Counted from the stretch's first letter, positions 42,548-51,907 are shown. The stretch: 64,000 nt of DNA from Niallia circulans (GCF_003726095.1 NZ_CP026031.1:2232001-2296000); one strand, 5' to 3'. The notes: generated by a model from the sequence alone, not told the origin. Made by a program: numbers and translations.

Positions 42548-44259
42548 GGCTTCATCCCTACCATTTCGTGTAATCCTTTCCCTGGTGCAATCATTGGATA
42601 GACATTTTCATCTGGATCAATACGGAAATCCAATAATACAGGTTCTCTTATCGCTAACACTTCATCCAGAATATTAGCAGCTTCATCAACTGATGAGATT
42701 TGATATCCCTTTATTCCATATGCTTCTGCTAAAGCAACGAAGGACGGTTGATAAGATTCTTTACTATGTGAAAAACGAGATTCATAGAATATTTCTTGCC
42801 ACTGTCTTACCATTCCCAACGCCCGATTATTAAAGATAATAATCTTGATTGGCAAATTTAATTCTCTTATTAAAGCAAGCTCTTGACTGCACATTTGGAA
42901 GCCGCCATCCCCGCTGATTGCAAGCACTGTTGCTTTTGGATCTGCTAATTGCGCTCCAATACTGGATGGAAGACCAAATCCCATTGTTCCTAATCCTCCA
43001 GATGTTACCCAGCGATTGGATTCTTTAAAATGATAGTATTGCGCTGCCCACATCTGATGCTGTCCAACATCTGTTGTAACAATCGCTTCCCCTTTTGTTT
43101 TTTCAAAGAGCATCTCCAAAACTTGCTGCGGTTTTAGAAGATTGGATTCTTTGTAATAATACGGATACTCATTTTTCCAATTTTCAATCTTTTCTAACCA
43201 TGCGTTATGGTTTGATTGCAAGCCTTTTTGTTTTATTAGCATAGTTAATGCTTCTTTCGCATCTGCAACTATTGGAATCTTCGTTGGGACAATTTTGCCG
43301 ATTTCTGCTGGATCAATATCTATATGGGCTTTAATAGCATTTGGTGCAAAATGAACTAGATTTCCTGTTAACCGATCATCAAATCTTGCTCCGACATTGA
43401 TTAATAAATCCGCCTCATATAAGGCCATATTAGCAGCATAGCACCCATGCATTCCTCCCATCCCAACAAACAACTTATTATCAGCTGGAAAACCACCTAA
43501 TCCAAGAAGCGTGTGTACAACTGGAATTTGTTGTTGTTCTGCGTATTCCAGTAATTCTGCACTCGCTTTTGCAAAATTGACACCAGCACCTGCCAAAATT
43601 ACTGGTTTTTTTGCAGCACTTACAGCTTCTGTTAATTTTCGAATCTGCAAGTAATTCGGCTGTGTCTTCGGCTGATAACCAGGAAGCTCAATATCCTGTT
43701 CAGCAGGAACGTCTGAAATGGTTGCAGCAATATCCTTTGGAATATCAATTAATACAGGACCAGGTCTTCCACTTGTCGCTATATAAAACGCTTCTTTAAT
43801 GATTCTTGGAATATCTTCAAGGTTACGAACCTGACAATTATATTTTGTTATTGGGGTAGTGATCCCTAAAATGTCCGCTTCTTGAAAAGCATCTGTACCA
43901 ATCACCCCTGTTGCTACTTGGCCTGTAAAGACAACTAGCGGTAATGAATCCATCATCGCATCGGCAAGCCCTGTTACAATATTTGTTGCACCTGGACCTG
44001 ATGTTGCAATGACTACTCCTGGTTTTCCAGAAATTCTCGCATACCCTTCTGCTGCATGAATGCCGCCTTGCTCATGTCTAGGTAAAACATGAAATATTTT
44101 CGAATCGTAAATCTTATCATAAATTGGTAAAACAGCCCCTCCAGGGTATCCGAAAATAAATTCTACATTTTCTTTCTCCAAAGCCTGCAATAAGAGATCA
44201 GCACCAGTTAACGGTTTCACTTGGGCCTTTGTATTTTCAAAGGCAGTCTCCTGTAACAT
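42544..44259 (-). CDS. ilvB: Acetolactate synthase, large catalytic subunit
   Basis: 571 residues. Thiamine-diphosphate enzyme: the activating Glu region with [12 protein letters not shown] near residue 40, the FAD-binding middle domain, and the ThDP/Mg motif [18 protein letters not shown] ending in NN near residue 480. It makes acetolactate from pyruvate and acetohydroxybutyrate for isoleucine. First gene of ilvBHC-leuABCD; regulated through a leucine T-box just upstream. Confidence 0.97.
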   Translation of the reverse strand: MLQETAFENTKAQVKPLTGADLLLQALEKENVEFIFGYPGGAVLPIYDKIYDSKIFHVLPRHEQGGIHAAEGYARISGKPGVVIATSGPGATNIVTGLADAMMDSLPLVVFTGQVATGVIGTDAFQEADILGITTPITKYNCQVRNLEDIPRIIKEAFYIATSGRPGPVLIDIPKDIAATISDVPAEQDIELPGYQPKTQPNYLQIRKLTEAVSAAKKPVILAGAGVNFAKASAELLEYAEQQQIPVVHTLLGLGGFPADNKLFVGMGGMHGCYAANMALYEADLLINVGARFDDRLTGNLVHFAPNAIKAHIDIDPAEIGKIVPTKIPIVADAKEALTMLIKQKGLQSNHNAWLEKIENWKNEYPYYYKESNLLKPQQVLEMLFEKTKGEAIVTTDVGQHQMWAAQYYHFKESNRWVTSGGLGTMGFGLPSSIGAQLADPKATVLAISGDGGFQMCSQELALIRELNLPIKIIIFNNRALGMVRQWQEIFYESRFSHSKESYQPSFVALAEAYGIKGYQISSVDEAANILDEVLAIREPVLLDFRIDPDENVYPMIAPGKGLHEMVGMKP

Positions 44260-44330
44260 TTGTATAACCTCCCTAAAATACTTTCCTTTTACTTCTTTAC
44301 ATAAATACTACCAAGAAAGGCTTTTCTAAC

Positions 44331-44620
44331 AAAAAAGCCTTCCCACCTCCAATGGTTACTAATGGCTTTTAGTAAACAAAGGGGTGAAAAGGCATTTCCT
44401 TTCCACGGTACCACCCTCATTCATACACTAATGGATAAGCGTATGCACTTTATGAACGGTTCGTTCTCTTTTGATAACGAGTGGAAACACTCGGTTAGCT
44501 CTAATAGGGAGACCTTTCAAGCTAACACTCTGAGGTGAGTTCATTAACTATTGGTTCACCGATTTACACCAACCACCGGCTCTCTGTGGAATCCAAATAG
44601 AAAACTACTTATCCTCTTCA
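44331..44620 (-). promoter_or_regulatory. Leucine T-box leader of the ilv-leu operon
   Basis: On the - strand the T-box GAGGGTGGTACCGTGG (about 44403-44418) is followed by a terminator whose arms are GCCTTTTCACC and GGTGGGAAGGC (44383-44393, 44337-44347), with an inner stem of TTACTAA/TTAGTAA and a T-run. The specifier reads CTC in GAACTCACC (codon at 44537-44539), which matches leucine. Uncharged tRNA-Leu should favour read-through. Confidence 0.93.
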
Positions 44621-44627
44621 TCGAATT

Positions 44628-44656
44628 ACTATATTTACTATGTTAAACAAAGTCAG
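44628..44656 (-). promoter_or_regulatory. SigA-type promoter of ilvB
   Basis: On the - strand: -35 CTGACT (44651-44656), 17-base spacer, -10 TATAGT (44628-44633). It places the transcript start just ahead of the T-box. Confidence 0.65.
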
Positions 44657-44799
44657 TTTGTCATGTTGTCTTTTGCCTGTTTTTACAAGTTGAACATCTT
44701 GTGTTTTTCATTTATTGAGGTTATCTTACGCTGAATTTAAACAGGAGTCAACACCATTTTTGAGAATTATTTGATTATTTAAACAACAACCCACTAATC

Positions 44800-44813
44800 A
44801 GGAAACGCTTACA
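44800..44813. promoter_or_regulatory. cre-like CcpA site upstream of ilvB
   Basis: AGGAAACGCTTACA matches the cre consensus TGWAARCGYTWNCA at all but the first and third positions. It lies about 150 bp upstream of the promoter. CcpA activates ilv-leu from upstream in B. subtilis. Confidence 0.5.
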
Positions 44814-45014
44814 TTATTGGTCTATAAAGAATGCCTGTACTTTTTAATCGTTCAAAAAATTTTTTAAAATTCTTTTTTTACTGAAAATACATCACTTTCT
44901 TACATTTCCATTTTCCTATGGTGCTCATTATAATAAAATAATTCTTTCTTTTAAAGAAAAGTGTTAAATAATCTAACACGTTTTTTTATTGCGCAACATA
45001 CTCCCTAAAACAAG

Positions 45015-45050
45015 AAATGCAACCGCACTTAAAGAAAGCGATTGCATTAG
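45015..45050 (-). terminator. Terminator of the YolD-like gene
   Basis: AATGCAA-CCGC pairs with GCG-A-TTGCATT just after the stop codon. The - strand tail is TTCTTGTTTT. Confidence 0.6.
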
Positions 45051-45059
45051 AGAGTTAAA

Positions 45060-45251
45060 TTAAGATACGGCACATATATCTTGAATCCACGATAAACGGA
45101 TTTGATACGTATTTTCTTTGTCATCTTTTAAATCAATTGTTTGATCGTTGAGATTTAACTTCTGAACCTGTCCTTTAATTGTTTCTAATAATCCATTCTT
45201 ATAATAATTAATAACTATAAGCCTACTTCTTCCTAATTCCTTGAGAATCAT
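45060..45251 (-). CDS. Small YolD-like protein
   Basis: 63 residues, with AAGGAGAT eight bases before ATG, so it is very probably translated. The C-terminal part (KDDKENTYQIRLSWIQDICAV) resembles the end of YolD-like proteins, whose last strand typically reads like IxxxxIxDI. The basic N-terminus (LGRSRLIVINYYKNG) is short compared with full YolD (about 110 residues), so this could be a minimal or truncated member. Function unknown. Monocistronic. Confidence 0.6.
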   Translation of the reverse strand: MILKELGRSRLIVINYYKNGLLETIKGQVQKLNLNDQTIDLKDDKENTYQIRLSWIQDICAVS

Positions 45252-45715
45252 GGTGCATATCTCCTTCTATATTTTTTATATTAATGTTCATCTATTCACA
45301 TTGTTTCATTTCTAGTTTATTTAACTTAAATCTATTATACATAATAATAGTAAGCGTTTTCAAGTATTTTACGTGATTTTCTGAACATTATTTTTCTTAC
45401 TTCCATTATTACCTATTTTGTTTCTCTTTATTCCTTTCCAGGTAATTTTCTCCCCCTTTTTCCTTGCCAATTCCTATTGCATCTGTAGATTGGGAAAGTT
45501 CAGTGCGAATAAATCGTTATATAGAAAAGGGGTATCCCTTTCTAACTCTTACATCGTTTGTAAAAAAAGATAACCAAACAAGAGCTTATAATAGGATTTC
45601 ACAAAGGTTATTCCTTCATCATTATTCTAATATAAGATAGACAAAATTTTCTTTCTATTTGAAAAACAAAACTTCCTAACAGCTAATAAAGGACTCTTTT
45701 TCTAAAAAAATCTCT
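45252..45715. other. Intergenic region before the YflT-like gene
   Basis: Over 450 bp between divergent small genes. AT-rich, without an open frame carrying a ribosome site and without recognisable repeats. It presumably holds the promoter of the YolD-like gene; only the SigB-like promoter at its far end was identified. Confidence 0.5.
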
Positions 45716-45740
45716 GTTTATTCTTTTCATAAGGGGGAAT
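45716..45740 (+). promoter_or_regulatory. SigB-like promoter of the YflT-like gene
   Basis: GTTTAT (45716-45721), 13-base spacer, GGGAAT (45735-45740), matching the SigB pattern GTTTAA-N12-14-GGGWAW. It lies 46 bp before the start codon. Confidence 0.65.
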
Positions 45741-45785
45741 ATATACTATATGCAAGAACTAATTGTTTAAAGGAGGAATAGGTAT

Positions 45786-46181
45786 ATGACAAAAAGTGTT
45801 GTAGGTATATATGATTCTCCTGAAGCTACAGTAAATGCTATTGAGGAACTTCTCTCTAAAGGATATTCACCAAATCATATTTCCGTTATTACAAGAAGCG
45901 AACAAACTGCATTAATCGAGCAAGAGACAAATGTAGATACTGCAAGTGGAATTGATGAAGTAGAACCAACATCTTTTTTAGATCGGTTAAAGACTTTCTT
46001 TTCCGATACTGATACAGAGCCATATGAAAAAGAGTTACAAGAAGGGAAATACATTGTTCTTCTCGATAATGACACAGAGTCAGAAGAAGAGAAGCTAAAT
46101 AAATTAAACTTCGATAATAATGAAGTAGATGTTATACCATCTCAAACGATGAATACAACAGTGGAACGCAAAAAAATATAG
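45786..46181 (+). CDS. YflT-type general stress protein (GSP17M-like)
   Basis: 131 residues, with AAAGGAGGAA before ATG. The N-terminal half (SVVGIYDSPEATVNAIEELL, then GYSPNHISVITRS) is the heat-induced stress protein YflT domain (general stress protein 17M). The C-terminal half is acidic with a FLDRLKTFFS helix, followed by GKYIVLLD. In B. subtilis yflT belongs to the SigB general stress regulon, and a SigB-like promoter lies upstream here too. Biochemical role unknown. A strong terminator follows directly. Confidence 0.85.
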   Translation: MTKSVVGIYDSPEATVNAIEELLSKGYSPNHISVITRSEQTALIEQETNVDTASGIDEVEPTSFLDRLKTFFSDTDTEPYEKELQEGKYIVLLDNDTESEEEKLNKLNFDNNEVDVIPSQTMNTTVERKKI

Positions 46182-46188
46182 CCAGAAA

Positions 46189-46216
46189 AAGAGGGGGAAC
46201 GCCCCCTCTTTTTTTT
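46189..46216 (+). terminator. Terminator of the YflT-like gene
   Basis: GAGGGGG / CCCCCTC stem with a four-base loop and eight T on the + strand. Confidence 0.92.
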
Positions 46217-46264
46217 GATATGTCCCAACCTTTAATTAGGTAAAATTTCTTCTTTTCTCACATA

Positions 46265-46297
46265 AAAACCCCTCCAGTTACATTAAACTGGAGGGGC
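46265..46297 (-). terminator. Second terminator downstream of the tRNA genes
   Basis: CCCCTCCAGTT pairs with AACTGGAGGGG (46269-46279, 46286-46296), then TTTTTATG on the - strand. Acts as a backup to the terminator at 46331. Confidence 0.8.
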
Positions 46298-46330
46298 ATT
46301 TAAAAGCATAGCTTAAAATGCTTGCATAAT

Positions 46331-46377
46331 AAAAAAGGATTCTGAATCGATGGCCGAAGCTGCGACAGAATCCTTTA
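46331..46377 (-). terminator. Terminator of the tRNA-Arg transcript
   Basis: AAAGGATTCTG pairs with CAGAATCCTTT around a GC-rich loop, with a run of T on the - strand, just past the proximal tRNA gene. Confidence 0.88.
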
Positions 46378-46383
46378 TTGTTA

Positions 46384-46457
<74 letters not shown>

Positions 46458-46622
46458 ATGTTTTAAATTGCAATCAATTATTTCAGCGATAACTACCTCA
46501 ACTAGTATATCATATACAAGTTCATTAGAATAGTATCTCTAAGCAAATCTTCTCATTAATTATTCGTCAATAACGCATTTACAAAAAGCCCTGAAACAAC
46601 CAATTAACTATTTACAAAAATA

Positions 46623-46696
<74 letters not shown>

Positions 46697-46780
46697 ATGC
46701 TATGTATTTATTCAGTCCTTATGAGGACAATAGTTATTATATGATTATAGCAACATAAAGTCAATAGTTTAGTGAACCTT

Positions 46781-46822
46781 TTTTTCCTAATGAGGAATTT
46801 TTTTCTTCCTCATTAGGAAAAA
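46781..46822. other. Perfect 17-bp inverted repeat with reversed A/T tails
   Basis: TTTTTCCTAATGAGGAA (46781-46797) is exactly repeated in inverted form at 46806-46822. T lies at the 5' and A at the 3' foot on both strands, the opposite of an intrinsic terminator. It lies between ysnB and the tRNA genes. Confidence 0.7.
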
Positions 46823-46827
46823 GCCGA

Positions 46828-47337
46828 CTAAAAAGGAAATTCACTTGTTAATTCTGGTAGTAATCCACTATGAAAATCATAAACTTCTGTCACAAATCGA
46901 TCCATTTCAATCGTTAAAATAACATACGTTTGTTCTTTTCTTCCTCTAGGCAGTCTTAAACTACCGGGATTAATGAAAAGAACATCATCAACTACTTCCA
47001 TCCCCAAGAAATGAGAATGGCCGAAACAGGCAATATTTGCCCCCACTTCCTTTGCCTTATACAGCAAGTTATTAAGGGAGGATTTGACGCCATATAGATG
47101 TCCATGTGTTAAAAAAATCTTTTTATCTGCAATTTCTTGAGTGGTCTCTGTTGGAAATTTGTCTTCATAATCACAGTTACCTTGAACAGTAATATACCCC
47201 TTCATCACTTCCTCACTTGCTGATAGCTCAGAATCCCCACAATGCAGAAATAACTCGACATCTTCTTCATGTCTTTTTTTTAAAGCACCTAACTCGGATA
47301 CCAATCCATGACTGTCACTTACAATCAAAATTTTCAT
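46828..47337 (-). CDS. ysnB: MJ0936-type metallophosphoesterase YsnB
   Basis: 169 residues. The full set of metal ligands of the calcineurin-like family is visible in order: DSHG, HCGDSE, GNCDYED, THGH and GHSHF. Single-domain YfcE/MJ0936-type phosphodiesterase in the cytoplasm; natural substrate unknown. Six bp after ysnA, so part of the same transcript, as in B. subtilis. Confidence 0.93.
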   Translation of the reverse strand: MKILIVSDSHGLVSELGALKKRHEEDVELFLHCGDSELSASEEVMKGYITVQGNCDYEDKFPTETTQEIADKKIFLTHGHLYGVKSSLNNLLYKAKEVGANIACFGHSHFLGMEVVDDVLFINPGSLRLPRGRKEQTYVILTIEMDRFVTEVYDFHSGLLPELTSEFPF

Positions 47338-47343
47338 CCAGTT

Positions 47344-47949
47344 CTATTTCCCTTCTTTAAAAACAGTCGGAAGCTGTTCTTTTAGTTTTTTCAATGCGTT
47401 TGCACGATGACTAATTTTATTTTTCTTTTCAGGCGGCAATTCCGCCATTGCCTTTTCTTCTGCTTCTACATAAAAGATTGGATCATAGCCAAATCCATAT
47501 TCTCCTCTTCTTTCCTCCAGAATAACCCCTTCACAAGTTCCAGTAAATGTTAAGGAGTCTTCATTTGGAATCGCAACTGCTAATGTACAACAAAAACGAG
47601 CAGTTCGTTTTTCTAATGGTACACCCTCTAATTCATACAAAACCTTGTCCATATTATCTTGATCATTCTTTTGTTCTCCTGCGTAACGTGCGGAATATAC
47701 TCCTGGTCTCCCATTTAATGCATCAATAACAAGACCAGAATCATCGGAAATAACGACACGATTTAACAGCTTAGAAATCGTTTCTGCTTTAAGGAGAGCA
47801 TTTTCTTCAAATGTTGTTCCTGTCTCTTCTACATCTTGGACATCTGGAAAATCTAATAGTGTTTTTACTTCATAGCCAAGTGGTGAAAACATTTGTACAA
47901 ATTCTTTTGCTTTGCCTGTATTCTTAGTTGCAATAATAATTTCTTTCAT
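47344..47949 (-). CDS. ysnA: dITP/XTP pyrophosphatase (RdgB/HAM1 family)
   Basis: 201 residues. Family signatures: [13 protein letters not shown] at the N-terminus, [35 protein letters not shown] and ISHRANAL. It hydrolyses non-canonical purine triphosphates (dITP, XTP) to the monophosphates, keeping them out of DNA and RNA. In B. subtilis it follows rph; here rph is absent and ysnA begins the operon with ysnB. Confidence 0.95.
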   Translation of the reverse strand: MKEIIIATKNTGKAKEFVQMFSPLGYEVKTLLDFPDVQDVEETGTTFEENALLKAETISKLLNRVVISDDSGLVIDALNGRPGVYSARYAGEQKNDQDNMDKVLYELEGVPLEKRTARFCCTLAVAIPNEDSLTFTGTCEGVILEERRGEYGFGYDPIFYVEAEEKAMAELPPEKKNKISHRANALKKLKEQLPTVFKEGK

Positions 47950-48273
47950 TGTAAAACTCCTTTAGTCTCTATTTGTTATTTCTTATGTTGAACTATGTAA
48001 ATTAATGTACTTTCTTATAGTTTACTACGCTTAAAATCATCCGTCTAATATCAGTATATACCCTTTCTTTCTTATTTCCAAAGGCAGTTTTGTGAAGTTT
48101 ATGCGATGATATCCATTCGCTCACCTACAGAAAGCAAACCATTATTCCTAGAATCACTTATCACTAAATAAAAATAAAGTTATTATTTCATTTGAACGAA
48201 ACAATTTCACCCTAAGAACGTATTTATTATAACAAGCCAATTTATACCACTAATCAAAGAAAAGAGGTAAAAC
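47950..48273. other. Intergenic region between divergent ysnA and the hydrolase
   Basis: 324 bp, AT-rich. It must hold promoters for both genes, but none stands out. No remnant of rph was recognised. Confidence 0.5.
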
Positions 48274-49053
48274 ATGTCTTTACACTATCAGGAGTATGGT
48301 GATAAAAGTGCTCCACTGATGCTATTTATACATGGTGGTGGAGTAAGTGATTGGATGTGGGATAAGCAAATTCAATACTTCACTCATTATCACTGTGTTG
48401 TTCCCCTCTTACCTGAACATGGATTGAATAATGATAAAGTTAAATTTACTATAAAAGGGAGTGCACAAGCATTAATTAAATTAGTGGAAGATAAAGCTAG
48501 AGGAAAGAAAGTAATCTTAATTGGATTTTCTTTAGGTTCTCAAGTCATTGTGGAAATGATCAGTATGAAACCAGATATAATGAATTTTGCCATAATCAAT
48601 AGCGCTTCAGTTAGACCGATTTTATGGGCAAAGAAAGTAATAAAACCTACTATTGCATTAACCTACCCATTAATTCAAAATAAGACCTTTTCCAAACTGC
48701 AAGCCAGAACACTATATATCAGCAATGACTATTTTGAAAAATATTATGAAGAAAGTTGTCAAATAAGTTCTGATACCCTTGTTCGAGTATTGGTAGAAAA
48801 TATGTCCTATCAACTCCCTAAAAACTTTGCAGAGGCCACTGGAAAAATATTGGTTACGGTTGGTGAAAAAGAAAAAGCCATGATGAAAAAATCTGCAAAA
48901 GATATTGTAGCGGCAAATTCGAATGGAATCGGCGTGATTATCCCTAATATTGGCCATGGAGTATCTTTCGCTATGCCTGATTTTTTTAATCATATGGTCG
49001 AAACGTGGATTCAAAAAGGTGTTTTACTAAATGAATGTAAAGTGATAAGTTAA
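48274..49053 (+). CDS. Alpha/beta-hydrolase fold protein
   Basis: 259 residues, with AAAGAGG before ATG. Alpha/beta hydrolase pattern: oxyanion-hole segment LFIHGGGVSDWMWD, nucleophile elbow GFSLGSQ (Ser near residue 90), and a late His in NIGHGVSF near residue 228; an acid residue near KILVTVGEKEKAM would complete the triad. Esterase, lipase or thioesterase activity is possible, but substrate cannot be inferred. No signal peptide. It is in the opposite orientation to its neighbours and stands where B. subtilis has rph, so it is probably a late arrival. Confidence 0.8.
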   Translation: MSLHYQEYGDKSAPLMLFIHGGGVSDWMWDKQIQYFTHYHCVVPLLPEHGLNNDKVKFTIKGSAQALIKLVEDKARGKKVILIGFSLGSQVIVEMISMKPDIMNFAIINSASVRPILWAKKVIKPTIALTYPLIQNKTFSKLQARTLYISNDYFEKYYEESCQISSDTLVRVLVENMSYQLPKNFAEATGKILVTVGEKEKAMMKKSAKDIVAANSNGIGVIIPNIGHGVSFAMPDFFNHMVETWIQKGVLLNECKVIS

Positions 49054-49108
49054 TATTTATTATTTGCTAAGGAAAGTTTTTGTCTCCCAAAAAATAACGC
49101 TCATACGA

Positions 49109-49147
49109 AGAAGGGGACAAGAATATAACTATTCTCGTCCCCTTTAT
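49109..49147. terminator. Bidirectional terminator between the hydrolase and gerM
   Basis: AAGGGGAC-A-AGAAT pairs with ATTCT-C-GTCCCCTT between convergent genes. Confidence 0.8.
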
Positions 49148-49153
49148 CCATTA

Positions 49154-50221
49154 TTAGAAGCTACCAGTATTCACATTTTCTGGGCGTGTCACTGGTTTAG
49201 TTAAACTTTTTCCTTCTGCGTTCACTAAATCTGCTTCTCCATTCACAGTAACAGCAACACTTTCAATGCCTTCTTGCTCTGTTAAGGATAATACTAATGA
49301 ATTTAATACTTCATCAGCCAGTACCTTTTCTTCTCCATTTAAGCCACTCGAATATATATTCTCGTTAAAGTTTAACGTAACCTTGCCATCTTCTACAATT
49401 GGATCATCCAACAGCTTTACGTCATTAGGTAATAAGCTTGTCAGAGCTGCTCCTCCGCCCATACCAGGTCCTTCTATTAGCTCTCCTACTGCAGCAGCGA
49501 CATTATTTTCTTCGCCATTACTAATACGCTTCGTTACTGGCACATAATAATAGGAGTCCAACTCTCCACCAATATAATAAACAGTCAATGGTCTTGTGTT
49601 TGTAATGTCTGTGACATCATCTGTATTAATGTTGATGCCATCCGCTCTTGTTAATGCCCCTTGAATTGGCGTTTTATTTACAGGCATCTCTGTCAGCTCA
49701 TGACCATTTAACGAAAGCTTCACACTATCGATGGAATCAAATTGTGTCAATGTCCATGTAATGGACTGCAAGATTTTCTCTTCATCTTTAGCCTCGTATT
49801 CTTTGAATTCCTTGGAAAAATCTACAGTAGCCACTTTATCTTTATCTACATTAATACTTATTTTTGTATCTTGAGGAATTACTGCTTGAAAATCATTTGG
49901 TAGCAATTCAGAAACTTTCCCACCCTTAACTAAATATTCCAAGCTTTCTTTTGCAATCGAATTCGTTTTTGGCAGATTTAATGTTTGAGGAACGACATAC
50001 CCATTTTTATCCATTAAGTATAATTCAACTGGCATTGCATCCTCTTTCGCCACTTCACCAGTTGTTTCCTTATCCGCATCCTTTTTAACTGCATCCTCTT
50101 TATACGAAGTAGTTTGCGGTGGATCGACTTTTTCTTTATCTCCTAACAAGCTACAACCAGAGATCAACACAGATGATATGATAACCGCTGAAACAATGGT
50201 CAATTTGTTATTCTTAGACAT
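49154..50221 (-). CDS. gerM: Spore germination/sporulation lipoprotein GerM
   Basis: 355 residues from the ATG at 50221, six bases after AGGAGTG. The lipoprotein signal ends in LISGC, so the protein is anchored outside the membrane. Two GerMN domains follow in tandem (about 75-195 and 220-340), each with the pattern of an exported beta-alpha fold (VELYLMDKNGYVVPQTL; LTVYYIGGELDSYYYVPV). GerM takes part in septal peptidoglycan events in sporulation and in germination. It lies two genes from gerE, as in B. subtilis. Confidence 0.93.
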   Translation of the reverse strand: MSKNNKLTIVSAVIISSVLISGCSLLGDKEKVDPPQTTSYKEDAVKKDADKETTGEVAKEDAMPVELYLMDKNGYVVPQTLNLPKTNSIAKESLEYLVKGGKVSELLPNDFQAVIPQDTKISINVDKDKVATVDFSKEFKEYEAKDEEKILQSITWTLTQFDSIDSVKLSLNGHELTEMPVNKTPIQGALTRADGININTDDVTDITNTRPLTVYYIGGELDSYYYVPVTKRISNGEENNVAAAVGELIEGPGMGGGAALTSLLPNDVKLLDDPIVEDGKVTLNFNENIYSSGLNGEEKVLADEVLNSLVLSLTEQEGIESVAVTVNGEADLVNAEGKSLTKPVTRPENVNTGSF

Positions 50222-50306
50222 CTTCATCACTCCTAAGACAGTTTGTACTAATATATATACGAGCCTATATTTTTTTTAGACCGTCTTTAGGATATTTTTT
50301 TCAAAA

Positions 50307-50389
50307 AAAGACTGTCTCCCTATTTCCATTGCAAAATGTTTAGATGGGAAATCGTCTAAACATGATGTAATAGAACAGAAGACAGTCTT
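50307..50389 (-). terminator. Compound hairpin downstream of racE
   Basis: Outer stem AAGACTGTCT / AGACAGTCTT (about 50308-50317 and 50380-50389) encloses a second stem GTTTAGA / TCTAAAC. On the - strand the outer stem is followed by a T-run (TTTTTTTGA). Confidence 0.7.
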
Positions 50390-50394
50390 CTTTA

Positions 50395-51192
50395 TTATGT
50401 TAATTTAACTGTTTCAACAGCATGTATTTCTTGATTCAGCCAATTGGAAGCGATGCGGGCAAACATCTCTTTTGATCCAGTTGTATAAAAATAATGTTCT
50501 ACTTGATTCTCTCCAGAAGCAAGTTCATCATGATGGTTGAGAATAGTACTAACTTCGCGGGCAGTTTCTGCTCCAGAACTAATTACCTTTACCTTTTTTC
50601 CCATCTCTTCCTGTATAACTTTTGCTAACAAAGGATAATGGGTACAACCAAGAATTAGAGTATCTATCTCTTTATTCTTTAATGGCCATAGCGTTTCTTT
50701 CACAATTTTCCTTGCGACTGGTCCATCATATTCGCCGCTCTCCACTAAAGGGACAAATTTTGGACATGCTAAACTAATTGTTCTCACTCGATTATTAATC
50801 TTCTTTAATGCTGTTTCATATGCCCGACTTCGAACAGTACCTAATGTTCCAATCATACCTATATAATTATTTTTCGTTACCTTAATTGCTGTCCGTGCAC
50901 CTGGAACGATTACGCCAATCACCGGAATAGACAGCTGTTCGCGTATCTCCTCTAGTGCGACTGCAGTAGCTGTATTACAGGCAATCACAAGCATCTTTAT
51001 GTTTTTCTTCAACAGGAACCTAGTCATTTCCCAAGTAAATTTCTTCACTTCTTCTCCCGTTCTTGGGCCATATGGACATCTTGCCGTATCCCCTAAGTAA
51101 ACGATATTTTCAAAAGGAAGCTGGCGCATTATCTCCTTTGCAACTGTTAATCCACCAACCCCAGAATCTATAACCCCTATTGCTCTTTCCAA
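50395..51192 (-). CDS. racE: Glutamate racemase
   Basis: 265 residues from a TTG start at 51192, with GAGGCGG upstream. The two catalytic cysteines lie in [12 protein letters not shown] (near residue 74) and LGCTHYPLL (near 185); [16 protein letters not shown] is the N-terminal signature. It makes D-glutamate for peptidoglycan. It follows ysmB by nine bp. Named racE by synteny; murI is the general name. Confidence 0.95.
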   Translation of the reverse strand: MERAIGVIDSGVGGLTVAKEIMRQLPFENIVYLGDTARCPYGPRTGEEVKKFTWEMTRFLLKKNIKMLVIACNTATAVALEEIREQLSIPVIGVIVPGARTAIKVTKNNYIGMIGTLGTVRSRAYETALKKINNRVRTISLACPKFVPLVESGEYDGPVARKIVKETLWPLKNKEIDTLILGCTHYPLLAKVIQEEMGKKVKVISSGAETAREVSTILNHHDELASGENQVEHYFYTTGSKEMFARIASNWLNQEIHAVETVKLT

Positions 51193-51201
51193 AAAACCGC
51201 C

Positions 51202-51660
51202 TCATTTTTCTCGCATTACTTGATGTAACCGCATAAAATTTTTCTTTAATTCTTCAATATCTTCCGTTGAGTACTCATTTAATACCTCTTGAAGATAACC
51301 TTGACGCTTCTTGATAACTTCGTCAATTAATCTTTTTCCTTCTTCTAGCATATGAATACGAACCACACGTCGATCATTGGGATCCTTCACTCTTTGAACT
51401 AACTGATTTTTTTCCATCCGATCAACCAAATCTGTCGTAGTACTAAACGCAAGGAACATTTTATTAGATAATTCCCCAATCGTCATATCCCCTTCTTCAA
51501 ATAGCCATTGTAAGGCAACAAATTGAGGAGGAGTCATCGTATAATTACTTAAAATCTCTCTTCCCTTTTGTTTGATAATACCAGATATGTAGCGCATATC
51601 TTTTTCGATTGTAGCTATATTCTTTAAGTATTCCTTTACATCTTTTTCTTCAGTCATCAT
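51202..51660 (-). CDS. ysmB: MarR-family transcriptional regulator YsmB
   Basis: 152 residues from the ATG at 51660, eight bases after GGGAG (a second ATG follows directly). Winged-helix MarR fold: TPPQFVALQWLFEEGDMTIGELS, the recognition helix region FSTTTDLVDRMEKNQL, and the wing VKDPNDRRVVRI with the conserved DxRxxxV pattern. Ligand and targets unknown. Position between gerE and racE is the same as in B. subtilis. Confidence 0.92.
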   Translation of the reverse strand: MMTEEKDVKEYLKNIATIEKDMRYISGIIKQKGREILSNYTMTPPQFVALQWLFEEGDMTIGELSNKMFLAFSTTTDLVDRMEKNQLVQRVKDPNDRRVVRIHMLEEGKRLIDEVIKKRQGYLQEVLNEYSTEDIEELKKNFMRLHQVMREK

Positions 51661-51837
51661 GATTACAACTCCCATATATAAATATACAAATATAATGAAT
51701 ATCCGACAATTTTCTATAAATCAGTACCTCTAATTATAATCTACAATTCTCCCCTCGTAAATGTATAAGGTGAAAAGTTAATGTCCATGTAAAAATTGCC
51801 GAATAAAGCCATGATTCCACTACTTATTCACATTAAA

Positions 51838-51906
51838 AAGAAGATGACCCATATAAGCGGTAAAGGAGTGGAATTTCCTGCCCGCTTATACAAGATCATC
51901 TTCTTT
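51838..51906 (-). terminator. Terminator of gerE
   Basis: A long hairpin with AAGAAGATGA / TCATCTTCTT at its foot and GTATAAGCGG pairing inside, followed by TTTTTAATG on the - strand. It directly follows the gerE stop. Confidence 0.8.
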
Positions 51907-51907
51907 A

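Larger units (their letters stand above)
44657..45059. other. Upstream region of ilvB
   Basis: About 400 bp, AT-rich. It holds the cre-like site, a weak hairpin GTGTTA/TAACAC (44961-44979) followed by seven T on the + strand, and the terminator of the next gene. No coding sequence. Confidence 0.6.

Noticed and set aside
44961..44987. Hairpin GTGTTA/TAACAC with seven T on the + strand
   Set aside because: Stem of only six bases, AT-rich, and no + strand gene ends there; mentioned in the region entry but not called as a terminator.
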